DNA of 64,000 nucleotides from Brachypodium distachyon (lineage: Eukaryota > Streptophyta > Magnoliopsida > Poales > Poaceae). Positions within the stretch are counted from its first letter, which is position 1; each line of letters opens with the position of its first letter. The notes beneath the pieces are model-generated. The model was given only the letters and a program-made list of their open reading frames with translations. It was not told the DNA's origin and did no database searches. The DNA is taken from assembly GCF_000005505.3 (NCBI RefSeq), contig NC_016134.3, forward strand, positions 10,770,624-10,834,623, in the 5' to 3' direction. The position numbers and the translations under genes were made by a program. Below are positions 12,301 through 22,045 of this stretch, in pieces.

Positions 12301-13832
12301 CATATGTTTAGTGATTTTCAATAGAAAAATAGGAGAACAATCAACAAACCATATATGTATTGCAGGAAGCATAATGGTCATTTGATTTACTACACCCGAA
12401 GAGCTACCACAAAGACTTGTGCTGGCAGTTCAAGTGCCAAAGCATCTGTGATGTTAGATCCTTGTTCCAATGGAGGCAACTCACGAGATCCTTTGCATGT
12501 TGGTTCCTCGAGGGATCAAATGGGCTATGGTGCATGCTCTTCAACGCCGATAAATATACCTGACCAGACTGGTTGGTATCAGATATCTTTCATCCACTTT
12601 GATGAGTCCCATGATTTTTTCCTGATTAGTGTACTGGAAGCAGAACCATGCGAAAGAAGGAACTCTTGTTCAGTGATTGATGGGAGGGCTAAAAAGAGGC
12701 AGAACACTAATGGTTATGTTAACCAACCAGCTGGAGGCGTCAATACTATCGAGGTTTGTAATGTGTTATTAAGTACATGGATAGATGATAGGGTAGCCAA
12801 TTTTCTTCACTCACTAGTATTGATTGTATGTTTTCAGCTGGGAGCTTGGAGCCAGATTCTGAAGTCCGAGTGAGTAACGAATTCTTAGATTTAATTCATA
12901 TAGTTTTATTCATAAGTATGGATGTCTTTTGTCTGTTATCTCTATGAAAAGCAACCTGTGGTTCATGGTATCTCTACTTTGCTGCTTCCATAGAGTATGG
13001 CAAGTTATGTACCGATCTTGAGCATATAATGAATGTTTGTGGTTTGAGCATGGATAAACTAAATCGAGCTTGACAGCAAATTATTGGAATATAAATACAG
13101 TTCAGCATTTTGCATTGGATTAACTTGAAGTTTGCAAATATTATTTTTATAGCAGAAAACTTTGCAAACGTGGATACCTGTCTTAATGCACCAAATATTT
13201 CATAAAACTTTTGTGATGAAGCTATATATTTCATATTCTTGCAAAGCAGTAGATTACTATGTTTTCTCTCTCAGCAATGATCCACAATTGTTAGGTGAAG
13301 GGGCTAATTGTTTGGCTGGTCAAGCTGGCATGTTTGTAGAGTCGTAGAAACAGTAAAACCTAAGCAAATATGTCATCCCTGCATTCTCTGATTCAGAAAC
13401 TAAAACAGTTAATCATTGTTTTCTAAAAACCATGATGATGGTCACAGCAATGATTTTTTGCTTTCGTTCTGAAGGTGCTCCGAGCTCGAGGCAACAGCAC
13501 AACAGCTCCTGTGTAAGGTAATGCGCTGGTAAAATGCAGCATCTAGTAGCACAGGATACGTTTATGTACTAGAACTATATAGTTGAGGTTTTCTCTAAGA
13601 TCTGTGAAACGAAAACATGCCCCCTCTGCATTTTCATCTTTATAATCAAGCATCTGATGTGTTCGATCATCGATCACTTTTGATCGAACAGGCAGATAGC
13701 TTGACGAATGATCTCCATAAGTGGCAGTTGGTGCTCAAGGGCCTGGAAGATGAGTTGCAGTTCTACGAGGTTCTTGGCACCTTGCAGCATCAACCCGGTG
13801 GTGGCAGATCCTACGTTGGACAGCGACACTAA
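6364..13832 (+). CDS. MORC-family GHKL ATPase (MORC6/DMS11-like), 19 coding exons
   Basis: The product is a Microrchidia ATPase, a nuclear protein that in plants acts with RNA-directed DNA methylation factors to compact chromatin and silence transposons. Coding exons: 6364-6718, 7481-7555, 7676-7710, 7814-7892, 8001-8090, 8166-8241, 8834-8909, 9165-9299, 9573-9671, 10041-10142, 10222-10368, 11165-11257, 11752-11800, 12020-12131, 12366-12571, 12644-12753, 12838-12869, 13475-13517, 13692-13832. All phases close, giving about 684 residues, normal for plant MORCs. The GHKL motifs are intact: ELLDNAVDE (about 147-155), DDGGGM (about 183-188) and GQYGNGFKSS (about 210-219). The S5-like part contains RFRYSLRVYASILYL, TTIGFLKGAPK and VYHKNRLILPFW. 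The last two exons form the C-terminal coiled coil. The N-terminus carries the acidic DLVSDEDS motif. The 12572-12643 intron (72 bp) and the 12838-12869 exon are the least certain. MORC6 rather than MORC1 is judged by eye. Confidence 0.9.
9775..9950 (-). mobile_element. 5'-truncated LINE 3' tail in a MORC intron
   Basis: The minus strand ends with GGGGGTAATAAAGCTTCCATTTTC, preceded by GGCCATATGCATCATATATG. The same layout (CCGG, then a GCATC-GATGC hairpin and GCC) lies at the 3' end of the LINE at 15421-15475. CACGCCACCCAAA (9931-9943) also matches that LINE's end (15594 region). This is a short dead-on-arrival insertion within intron 10 of the MORC coding part. Confidence 0.55.
10859..11099. 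mobile_element. Stowaway-type MITE in a MORC intron
   Basis: A 241-bp element has inverted ends CTACCTCTGATCCAAAATGT and ACATTTTGGATCGGAGGTAG, flanked by a TA duplication (10857-10858, 11100-11101). This is the usual Tc1/mariner-derived Stowaway layout. It lies in the intron before the exon that begins at 11165. Confidence 0.85.
11318..11420 (-). mobile_element. Second LINE 3' tail in a MORC intron
   Basis: The sequence TTTAGAAAATGGAAGCTTTA, CCCGGCCTCTGCATC and GATGCATATAGCCTAAAG repeats the tail seen at 9775-9850, without the rest of the element. It lies in the intron between the exons ending at 11257 and starting at 11752. Confidence 0.5.
11887..11953. mobile_element. 67-bp Stowaway MITE with perfect hairpin ends
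   Basis: The ends CTCCCTCCGTCCGGTATTAA and its reverse complement flank a 20-odd base loop, with TA on both sides. The flanks are also duplicated: about 49 bp before the element (11838-11886) recurs after it (11962-12010), so the insertion lies between two direct repeats just before a MORC splice acceptor (12019). Confidence 0.85.
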
Positions 13833-14540
13833 TTAGAGTATCAACTGGGATCTGGCAGTGGAGGTCTTACCTGGCTCTACTTCTGCTGCGTATATAGAGA
13901 CTCTTAACTCAAGATGGTATGAAGTCCCCTCCAGACAATCAACTGACAGCCACGGGATCCGACGCAGTTACTTTCACGGCGAAGGCGTTAGATTGGTAAT
14001 TGCATGGATGTCATGTGCAATTTATCCTGACAATTTGCTTTCGTACTGTTGTCATTTACCTCGCTCACTGAACCATTTCACAGTAGAAAAGTTTGGGAGA
14101 ATATGATGATTTCGAAAACGGCATGTTTTGCGAACAGGAGGGAGCTGTAGTCATGTGGACATGGCATTATACCAGGAAATTACTAATCACCATCCATTTA
14201 GTTCATTAGTTGCATACATATATATTCTTGGATGCCAATGTTTTGTTGTTTTATGAGTGTTTCTGGCGATAGATAGTGGAGCTTAGATCAATCACACCCC
14301 TTGTGGACAGGTGCGGATTTTTTTTTCCCAGCAGTGCTAGGCAGGGGCAAAGTGCCAAAGCCCAATTGGCCCACCCTGAGCCCATTTTCCAGTTAAAATT
14401 GGGAAGTAGGCGCATGCAGTATGTTGTGCGCGCATCTGCATATCGTCGTAGTATATAAACAAACCTAGATCGATCGGACGAATTGACTAAACCTAACTTG
14501 CAACACGGGTTTTTCCCGATCCAGCAGCTTAATCTACCTA
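13833..14540. other. MORC 3' region and intergenic stretch
   Basis: No coding sequence is supported. It holds the 3' untranslated part of the MORC gene and the promoter side of the next small gene. A TATATAAAC motif lies at 14452-14460, about 85 bases before the next start codon. Confidence 0.4.
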
Positions 14541-14543
14541 GCA

Positions 14544-15205
14544 ATGGGTGCTCTCGCATCGCCGCCGGAGCAACTCCAAGCCCCGTTGATCTCACCTGCG
14601 CCACCCGCCGCTGCCGACGACGATCATGACGCCGCCCGCAGCTCAGCTCGGGGGAAACCTGCGGCGTAATCTGCGGTTGCTTTCTTGCCGTGGTCGGCTG
14701 TTGTTTGCTCATACTCTTCCTCCTAAGCCCCATCATCTACTTGGTCTACGAGTCCAAGACGTCCGGCGAGGTCGAATACTCGGTCGCCATCACCAGCGCC
14801 GACGGCCTGCTGCCGGACGATCCATCGCCGTCGTCGTCATTGCTCTCGCCGGTGTTCAACCTCACGATTGGCGTCAAGCACTTGGACAAGCTTCAGGGCA
14901 CGGTGTGCGTGGGGGGGGGGGGGAGCACGGCGGAGCTCGCCGTGTCGTACCACCGCGCGATCCTCGCAAAGGACCCCGCCTGGCCGGGGTTCTGTGTGGA
15001 GTACGCGGAGGAGCGAGAGGTAGGCGCCGTCGTGTGGGGCGTCGACGTGGCGGTCCCGCGGTTCCTCCGGGAACGCCTCGCCAGAGAGCTCCCGCGAGGC
15101 GAGGCGGCGTTCGACGTCGAGGTCCGGGATCCCGGGTCGTGGCTAGAGCCCGGCTTTGCCTGCAAGCTGGCCAAGATCGGAAGAGGTCCATACCCCTGCA
15201 AATAA
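14544..15205 (+). pseudogene. LEA-2/NHL-like single-pass membrane protein gene, frameshifted near the 5' end
   Basis: An ATG at 14544 opens a proline/alanine-rich frame that stops at about 14666. The adjacent frame then continues with a hydrophobic segment (CGVICGCFLAVVGCCLLILF) and an ectodomain up to a stop at 15205. Both parts together have the usual layout of small grass LEA-2/NDR1-HIN1-like proteins: a short cytosolic tail, one membrane anchor, and an outer beta-type domain. The frames would join if the G run at about 14639-14643 had one more G, so this is either a one-base deletion or a sequencing error. A fallback start is Met at 14690, which would shorten the anchor. A run of 13 G (14911-14923) lies inside the frame, another place where the read could be wrong. 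The family assignment is tentative. Confidence 0.5.
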
Positions 15206-15565
15206 GCTTCATCGATTTATATTTATTGAAGAGGGAGCTATATATCATGGTTATGATAGTTCTTTAAATCTTTTATGATTTCTTGTGCGTGTTAGGGTGG
15301 CTCATACTACTATATAAAAGATTAAAAGCGCCCCTTTTTATTTTTTATGTAAGGAAGAACATATTTATATTTATTTTCTCAGGAAATAGCACCAATTCGA
15401 TAGAACCATGGTCGTCGATGTTTTTTTTTTCAAAAAGAAGGGAATACCCCCGGCCTCTGCATCAATCGATGCACACAGCCATAATATTATTAAGTCAAGT
15501 ATCGTAACAGCATCCACATGTACATCTCAAGAGTGCTTAAAAGAAAAACATAAAGGCTGAAAAGA

Positions 15566-18500
15566 TCATCCATTATCCAGCCTACGCTCGGCGCGCCACC
15601 CAAACTGGCTGTAGAAAGCCCGTGCTACCGTCTCCATACGGCTGCACCCAAAATCCATAAAATCCTTGGCCCCCATCGGAAGCAGTGGGGACCAAATACG
15701 GAGCCAGTACGCCGCCCGACATATCACTTGCAAAAAATTGGAAACTTTCTTTCTGTTAAAAACAAGGTCATTCCGACAATTCCAAATAGACCAACAAATC
15801 GCACAAGACCCAACAAGAATGAGCGATTTGAGAGATTTTTCCATCCCATGGAGCCAACGACTAAACATATTCGAGATGCAAGTTGGTGGTGGTAGATTAA
15901 AAGTCACAAAGACAACTCTCCACACCAAGCGCGCCATAGGACAATTGCAAAAAAAAGTGATGACTAGTTTCGTCATGATCACAAAAGACACACCTTTTGC
16001 AACCATGCCAATTTCTTTTAGCCAAGTTATCCTTAGTAAGTACAACCCCTCGGCAAAGAAGCCATGCAAATATTTTAATCTTGAGAGTCATCTTAAGTTT
16101 CCAAATAATTTTATGGCGAAACTGACAATCAGTATTAATCAAGAATTGATAAAAAGATTTCACGGAGTATGACCCAGAAGAAGACAACACCTAGGAAAAA
16201 GAATCTGCTTGGTCAACAAGTTGAACTGTAGCAAGCTTTGCACACAACTCCTCCCAGACAAATAATCTCGCCCCAACAATATTCCTCCTAAAGACAATAT
16301 TTGGAGGCATAGTCGTCGTCACCTCTGCAACAGAAGCCTAGTGATTCAACGCAATCCTATAAAGAGAGGGAAACTGATCCTTGAGAGGAACGTGCCCCAA
16401 CCACCTATCTTTCCAAAAGTTCACAGCCAAACCACAATTGACAGTAAACGAAACATGAGGGAAAAAATGGTCTCACCCTCAACAAACCCTTCCAAAAAGG
16501 GGAGTCAGATGCTCTCGACTCGACCTGGGACAGAGATTTTGCATAAAGGTACTTATTACGAAGCAACTCTAGCCAAAGTCCTTCCCCATCCAGAATTTTA
16601 AACAACCATTTGCTCAGCGGACAAATGTTTTTAATTTCTAAATTTTTAACACCCAGACCGCCTTGTTCACGCGGTCTGCAGATGATGTCCCATTTAGTTA
16701 GTCTATATTTCCGCTTATGCTCATCACATTTTTTTTTTGACCGGAAACTGTAGGGGAGGCCCCGACAGTGAGTCGTTTTCATTAATCACAAAAATATGTA
16801 CAGGGTTAAAATTACAGACTAAGGTAAAGACCTCAGCCAAAGGAGGAAGGGGGCTATCCAGGGAGGTTTAAATCTATGTTGAAGCAAAGAAATGTCCTCA
16901 ACAATATCTCTCTTCCAGGATCTAAAGGAAGGCCTCATACCATAAAAAATACATCTATTGCGCTGCTTCCAAATATGCCAACAACACATGGCAGCCACCT
17001 CTACAAAGAAAGGATGACCAAAAGATCTTTGCGTGTCTCTTATAAGTTGCTTCAAATCCACACCGGCAGACCACTGAATCTGAAGATAATTCCAAATCCG
17101 CTGAGTAAATTGGCACCCAAAAAATAAGTGCTGCCAATCCTCCCAAGAGCCAGAGTGACACAAAACACAAGTAAAGTCATTTGTCACATTCCAATGTCTC
17201 CTATGCAGCATATCCTTATGCTCATCACATTGCCAAAAAAAACCTAGATCTATAAAAATCAAGTCTCTTAGCTACGCCCTTTGGAACCTCAAAAAAAGAC
17301 AACATAAACATAGGCAGACTTGTGAGGACCGAATTAATCAGGACAAGCCTCCCACCACTCGAGAGAAGTTTTCCTTTGCAACTGCTGAGCTTCTTCTCAA
17401 AGAGATCCTCAACGCTTTTCCACTCCTTATTCAACAACTTTCTATAGTGAATCGGTATTCCGAGATAACGAAAGGGAAACGATCCAATCCCTCACCCAAA
17501 CAGTTGCATATATTGGGCCTCCGACTCCTTAGCACGTCAAAAACAGAACAATTCACTTTGTTGAAAGTTAATCTTCAAGCCAGACAATTGCTCGAAGACG
17601 CACAAAAGCATCTTAAGATATTTAGCCTGTTTCAAATTATGTTCTAAAAAAATGACCGTGTCATCGGCATACTGAAGGATAGAAACCCCACCATCAACAA
17701 GGTGGGGAATCACCCCATTCAACCGACTAGTCTCCTTAGTGCGCTCAATAAGAACAGCGAGCATATCAGCCACGATATTGAAAAGAACTGGGGATAAAGG
17801 ATCCCCCTGGCACAAACCTTTCCTAGTTTGGAAGAAATGGCCAATCTTGTCATTAACCTTGACCCCAACATTGCCACCCCTAACAAACCCATCAATCCAC
17901 TTGCACCATAATTCAGCAAAGCCCTTCATCCGTAGGGTTTGTTGAAGAAAAGACCAATTAACTTTATCGTACGCTTTTTCAAAGTCAATTTTAAAAATTA
18001 CCCCATCCATTTTCTTTGAGTGCAACTCATGAACTGTCTCATGTAAGATAACCACACCCTCCAGAATGTGGCGATCTAACATAAAAGCCGATTGAGTGGG
18101 TTTAAATACGATTAGTACACACCTTCGTAAAAATCTTGTAACAAACGTTAAGCAAACAAAACGGTCTAAATTGCTGAATTTGCGATGCATACGCCTTCTT
18201 CGGAAGCAAGGTGATGATCCCAAAATTAATCCTATATATTGGAAGAAGGTCCACATGAAAGTCAGCAAAGAGGGCCATCAAATCCTCTTTAATAACCTCC
18301 CGGCCAGAACCTCTGAAAAAACTCAGCCGGAAATCCATCAGGTCCAGGTGCTTTATTATGCTCCATCTGAAAAACGGCTTGGCGAACCTCCTCCTCAGTG
18401 AAAGGGGCGATGAGAATCTCATTCTCTTCGACACTCACACGAGAAAGGTCCTGGACAAACGTTTCGTCCATCGTAACATAGCTCAACTATGATGGGCCAA

Positions 18501-19722
18501 ACAACTGCTTATAGTAATTAGTGATATACAGTTTCAACTGCGCATCCCCAACAATCGTGCCCTCCTCCTGCTCTAACTGAAATATGCGCTTCTTACGATG
18601 CTTACCATTCGCCACTAAATGGAAGTACCGAGTATTATTGTCACCATTGCAAACACTATTAATATTTGCCCGTTGAGACCATTTAGTTTTCTCATCTCTA
18701 TAGAGGCCTGCTAACTGGTCATCAGCCAGTCGCTTTGCCTCCCAATCCGAACAAGAAAGCGGGCCTTGTTCAGCCAACACATCCAACTCTTCCACTAAAC
18801 GAAGCAATCTATCCCGTTCAACTTTAAACTCCCCACTAAGATTCTTAGCCCATCCCCAATGAAACTGCCTAAGGTGGCGAATCTGATTTTGCCATCTCTC
18901 CATCGCATTCATCCCTCGGGAAACCTTGCACCACTCCTCCGCGATAAGCTCATAGAAACCATCTTTGGTCAGCCAAGATAGTTCAAAGCTAAAACGGGCT
19001 TGATTACCCAAATGAGCCGCGTCCCCAGAATCCAACAAAAGAGGACAATGATCCGAAAGAGTTCGTTGCAAAGCATGCACCGAAACCAACGGGTACTTAG
19101 TCTCCCACTCAGTACTCATGAGAACACGATCCAGCTTCTCGAAGGTAGGGTTAGCCAAACTATTCGCCCAAATAAACTGATGACCAGAAAGGTCGATCTC
19201 ACGAAGATCTAAGCTCTCCATAATTGCATTGAATAGGAATGCCAACGCTCCTGGAACGCATCATTACTCTTCTCTTCTCGACGCCTGATAATATTGAAAT
19301 CTCCACCCACCAACAGGGGAAGAGAGTCCAAAGAACAAAATTGAACAAGCTCAGTAAGGAAATCAGCCTTAAACTGAGCTTGAGCCGCCCCATACACGGC
19401 AATCAAAGACCACCTAAAGCCATCTTCTTTAGATTTGAGGCCAAACTTAACACAAAAGTCTCCAGCCTCAACAGAGGTAACCTCCAAAGTTGTACAATTA
19501 ATACCCAACAACATCCCCCCCAGACCGACCATGCGAAGGAAGACAATGCCAAGCAAAATCTAATCCACCACCAATATGATTAAGAAAACCGGCCGAAAAA
19601 TGAGCACGCCCTGTCTCAGAAAGCGCCACAAAATCAAGATTATGTAAACGAGCCATGTCAGCCAAGAAGCCGTGTTTAGCCAAGTCTCTAAGACCTCTGC
19701 TATTCCAAAAAATTCCTTTCAT
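15566..19722 (-). pseudogene. LINE ORF2: endonuclease, reverse transcriptase, zf-RVT
   Basis: ORF2 starts with MKGIFWNSRGL (19722) and shows endonuclease motifs VGGDFNIIRR and LSDHCPLLL (about 19290 and 19045). The reverse transcriptase has KIDFEKAYDKVNW, GLCQGDPLSPVLFN and QYADDTVIF (about 17990 to 17650). A zf-RVT zinc domain follows (CVFCDHDETSHHFF, about 15990-15950), and the frame ends at 15566. Several frame changes (about 19500, 18480, 18290, 17440) and a 484-bp nested LINE (16731-17214) break it. In an intact element this protein nicks target DNA and primes reverse transcription from the 3' tail. Confidence 0.8.
16714..17231 (-). mobile_element. Nested 5'-truncated LINE with 17-bp target duplication
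   Basis: The insert spans 16731-17214 and is flanked by perfect copies of CTTATGCTCATCACATT (16714-16730 and 17215-17231). Its poly-T (plus strand) starts at 16731, so it is in minus orientation and ends in poly-A. It encodes only the end of a LINE ORF2, including a zf-RVT segment (CVLCHSGSWEDWQHLFFGC) of a different family from the host LINE. Confidence 0.93.
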
Positions 19723-19881
19723 TTCGAAACAAATTTTTTTTTTTGATTTTGGAGGCCGACCGCACCTTGGTCTGCCTCGAACCCACAAGAATTCCTTTAG
19801 ATCGAGGTGGAGGTCGACTACACAGAGCCTCCTCCTCCCCATCCCCATCTGATAAATCCTTACATAAATGTTCAACCGAAT

Positions 19882-21072
19882 CTAGTGCAAGACAATTAGA
19901 ACTGCTAGGAAAGTTTTCAACTTCCTTACTAGAACTAGCAACTTCAGTACTATTCCTGCCCAGAGAGACACCAATATTCTCCGTATTAGAAATAAATTCA
20001 TCACCCGAAATAGAAAGAATAGAATTATCAAAATCAACAGACATACCTGTAGACATCTCCAAGTTGTGGATCTTGGCCAGTCGCATGGCCTTGTTAATGG
20101 ACGCCTCTTCCGTGTCCCCCTTGGCGGCCAACCGTGCACTGAAACGGGAAAGCTACGCGTATGCTCGCCAACCACAGCAGCTGGGGAAGAAGTGAGAGCC
20201 GCCTGCCCCACTCTCCCTTCACCCGAGGAAGGCCTCACCAACGGAGGAAACTCCACAGGTGAGGACAGCCGCAACCTGGACTCCGTGGGCGAAGGAGACA
20301 ACAGCTCAGGCACGCACGGCAGAACCGACGACGGCGAGGGCGACCGTGAGGGAGAGCCACGTGACGACGCCGCCCTCACCCCCAGCCACGAGCCCAACTC
20401 CACATTGCCCGCATGGACTAGCACCGGTGCCACCTGCACCAGCGAGGAGGGCACCTCCTGCACCGACTTGGGCAGAGCTGCATGCGCAGGCGCCGTGGGC
20501 AGCACAGCAACCTGCGAGGAAGCAACCTCTGGCAGCCTCTCTGAAGCCGCATGCGCCGGCGAGGGCGGCGCCGCCGCCACCGGTACCTCCTGTACCGACA
20601 GGTGCGGAGCTGCGACCTGCGCCACTGAAGCCGCAGCCGCGAACATCGGGGCCACTTGCCCCAGATCCCCAGCCACCGGCACCTCCAACCCAGGCCGAGA
20701 AGCGAGCAGCGCAGCTGACTCCGCCATGGCCTTCGGAGAAGAAGCAACCTGCAGAGAGACGGGTGGCACACAACCAGCCCCAGTGTTCCAGCCTTTTCGG
20801 AAAATCACTCCAGAAGACGGCGCACCAGACTTGCTTGTCGGAGGCGCCGAGGTAGACTCAGTCAGGCCCTCCGTTGGCTGAAACAATAGAGAAGACCGGG
20901 AGCGCTTTCCAGACCGATCATCACTATCCTTCTTATCATCCACGCCCCTCATATCATCCAACATGTCATCTACATCATCATTGAACTCATTTCGTTGTAG
21001 AGCGTAGCTGATGGCATCATCCCACTGTTGGTTGATAGACGAGTGGGAGCCATCCGACTCCCACTCTGCCAT
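19882..21072 (-). CDS. Chimeric frame: CACTA-derived N-terminus fused to LINE ORF1 tail
   Basis: The 396-residue frame starts with about 29 residues (MAEWESDGSHSS...) that are identical to the start of the Ulp1-type frame at 28947. It continues, from about 20985 downward, with an acidic and Ala/Pro/Ser-rich tail of LINE ORF1 (FNDDVDDMLDDM...). The ORF1 end also shows an alternative frame with RRSARLAAKG-type basic residues at 20131-20050, usual for plant LINE ORF1 tails. The fusion is open from Met to stop but no promoter can be shown. It is probably an accident of rearrangement. Confidence 0.5.
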   Translation of the reverse strand: MAEWESDGSHSSINQQWDDAISYALQRNEFNDDVDDMLDDMRGVDDKKDSDDRSGKRSRSSLLFQPTEGLTESTSAPPTSKSGAPSSGVIFRKGWNTGAGCVPPVSLQVASSPKAMAESAALLASRPGLEVPVAGDLGQVAPMFAAAASVAQVAAPHLSVQEVPVAAAPPSPAHAASERLPEVASSQVAVLPTAPAHAALPKSVQEVPSSLVQVAPVLVHAGNVELGSWLGVRAASSRGSPSRSPSPSSVLPCVPELLSPSPTESRLRLSSPVEFPPLVRPSSGEGRVGQAALTSSPAAVVGEHTRSFPVSVHGWPPRGTRKRRPLTRPCDWPRSTTWRCLQVCLLILIILFFLFRVMNLFLIRRILVSLWAGIVLKLLVLVRKLKTFLAVLIVLH

Positions 21073-21866
21073 TGCACCCTGTATACAAAAAACAACATTC
21101 TCGGTGTTAATGTTATATGTGAGTACAAGAAGCCCAACCGATAAAAGAAGATGTCAAGGCGAGGCCTTATGAGTGCAGCCTCTTGCTTCTCTGACATAGG
21201 CTCCAGGCACTACTACAGAAAACCCCATCCGTGATCCCCCTCCAGTGGCGGTTGAAACGGACCAAAAAACACACCGCCATTGGAGGCCTCTCGAGGCATC
21301 CAAGAGGGCCACCAGTGGCTGTGATTATCACCGCCACTGGTGCCTCACCACCAGTGGCGGTGAATAGTGTCCCGAAAAAAGTCACCGCCACTGGTGGTCC
21401 ATCAGCAGTGGCGGTGATAACCACCGCCACTGGCGCTGCCCATGGAAAGCCTAAAAGCTACCAATGGCGGGCGTCCAAAAGAACCGCCACAGATAGTGAT
21501 CACCATAGGTGATCACAATACCCAGTCGTCAGCATATTCCGTCAACGGAACGAGAAGACACTGACGACTGGGTATCAATGATCGATAAGAGGCGCAGCTG
21601 AAGCCTTTTTATGCTGGGAAGGCCGTACGTAAAGAACCGAGGTGGGACTAAACCTCAAAATTGCATACCGCAAGAGCACCAGTGGCGGGCATATAGAATA
21701 ACCGCCACTGGTAAACCACCCGAATGGCGGTTTTTTCAGGTGCCCGCCATTGCTAACAAATGGGGCATCCACGAGCACCAGCAGTGGCGGTGATTTTGTT
21801 CACCGAAACAAATCACCGCCACTGATGCTGTAGCACGTGATGGGCTAGCTACTCAGCCAACCGTTG
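20990..21866. repeat. Left arm of a long inverted repeat (about 870 bp)
   Basis: This arm is nearly identical to the reverse complement of about 28159-29031. It includes the CACTA terminus at 21209 and about 215 bp outside that terminus. The outer part corresponds to the 5' untranslated exon, first intron and first codons of the Ulp1-type gene at 28813 onward. The splice donor GTAAGG of that intron is changed here to ATAAGG. Confidence 0.85.
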
Positions 21867-21948
21867 AGGCCTCAAGTGGCGGTTTGTCTCTCCGCCTGCC
21901 GCTGGAGGTCACTAGTGGCGGTTATTCTATTTGCCCGCCACTGGTGAA

Positions 21949-22045
21949 AGAGGGCATCCCGTTAAGATTGTGCTGAAGCGATATGTTCGTAACAGAGGGC
22001 GTCCCATTAAGATTGTGCTGAAGCGATATGTTCGTAACAGAGGGC
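21949..22045 (+). repeat. 45-bp tandem repeat made from an inverted tnp2 fragment
   Basis: The unit ATTGTGCTGAAGCGATATGT... starts at 21967 and 22012, with a partial copy before it. On the plus strand it encodes VLKRYVRNRGRP, the continuation expected for the DUF4218 region of the minus-strand tnp2 gene. The piece is therefore inverted relative to its gene. Confidence 0.75.

Larger units (their letters stand above)
4985..14240 (+). other. Transcription unit of the MORC-family gene, with untranslated exons
   Basis: A CT-rich leader begins near 4985. A non-coding first exon ends at 5350 before GTGAGT (5351), and the 1-kb first intron ends in TTTCAG (6355). The start codon follows 8 bases into exon 2. 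The 3' untranslated part runs beyond 13832; its end is not precisely visible. The 5'UTR intron is typical of housekeeping plant genes. Confidence 0.6.
15421..20985 (-). mobile_element. LINE (L1-type, plant) 3' part, minus strand, degenerate
   Basis: On the minus strand this element has the end of ORF1, then ORF2 with an APE endonuclease, a reverse transcriptase, and a zf-RVT domain, and finishes in a poly-A (poly-T at 15421-15431 on the plus strand). The 5' boundary near 20985 is not a normal LINE end: it abuts an inverted piece of the CACTA complex. The missing 5' half lies at 31915-33760 on the same strand, so a single LINE has been split. Frameshifts and stops show it is dead. No target duplication could be found at the outer ends. 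Confidence 0.85.

Noticed and set aside
16819..17262. Single 147-residue frame with a zf-RVT domain
   Set aside because: It runs across the border of the nested LINE, so the frame as a whole is an artefact of the insertion.
20066..20881. Plus-strand frame of 271 residues
   Set aside because: It mirrors the Ala/Pro/Ser-rich LINE ORF1 on the minus strand and has no domain of its own.
21230..21940. CRISPR-like array of short repeats (CCAGTGGCGGT)
   Set aside because: Repeats occur in both orientations with uneven spacing next to a CACTA end; they are subterminal transposase-binding repeats.
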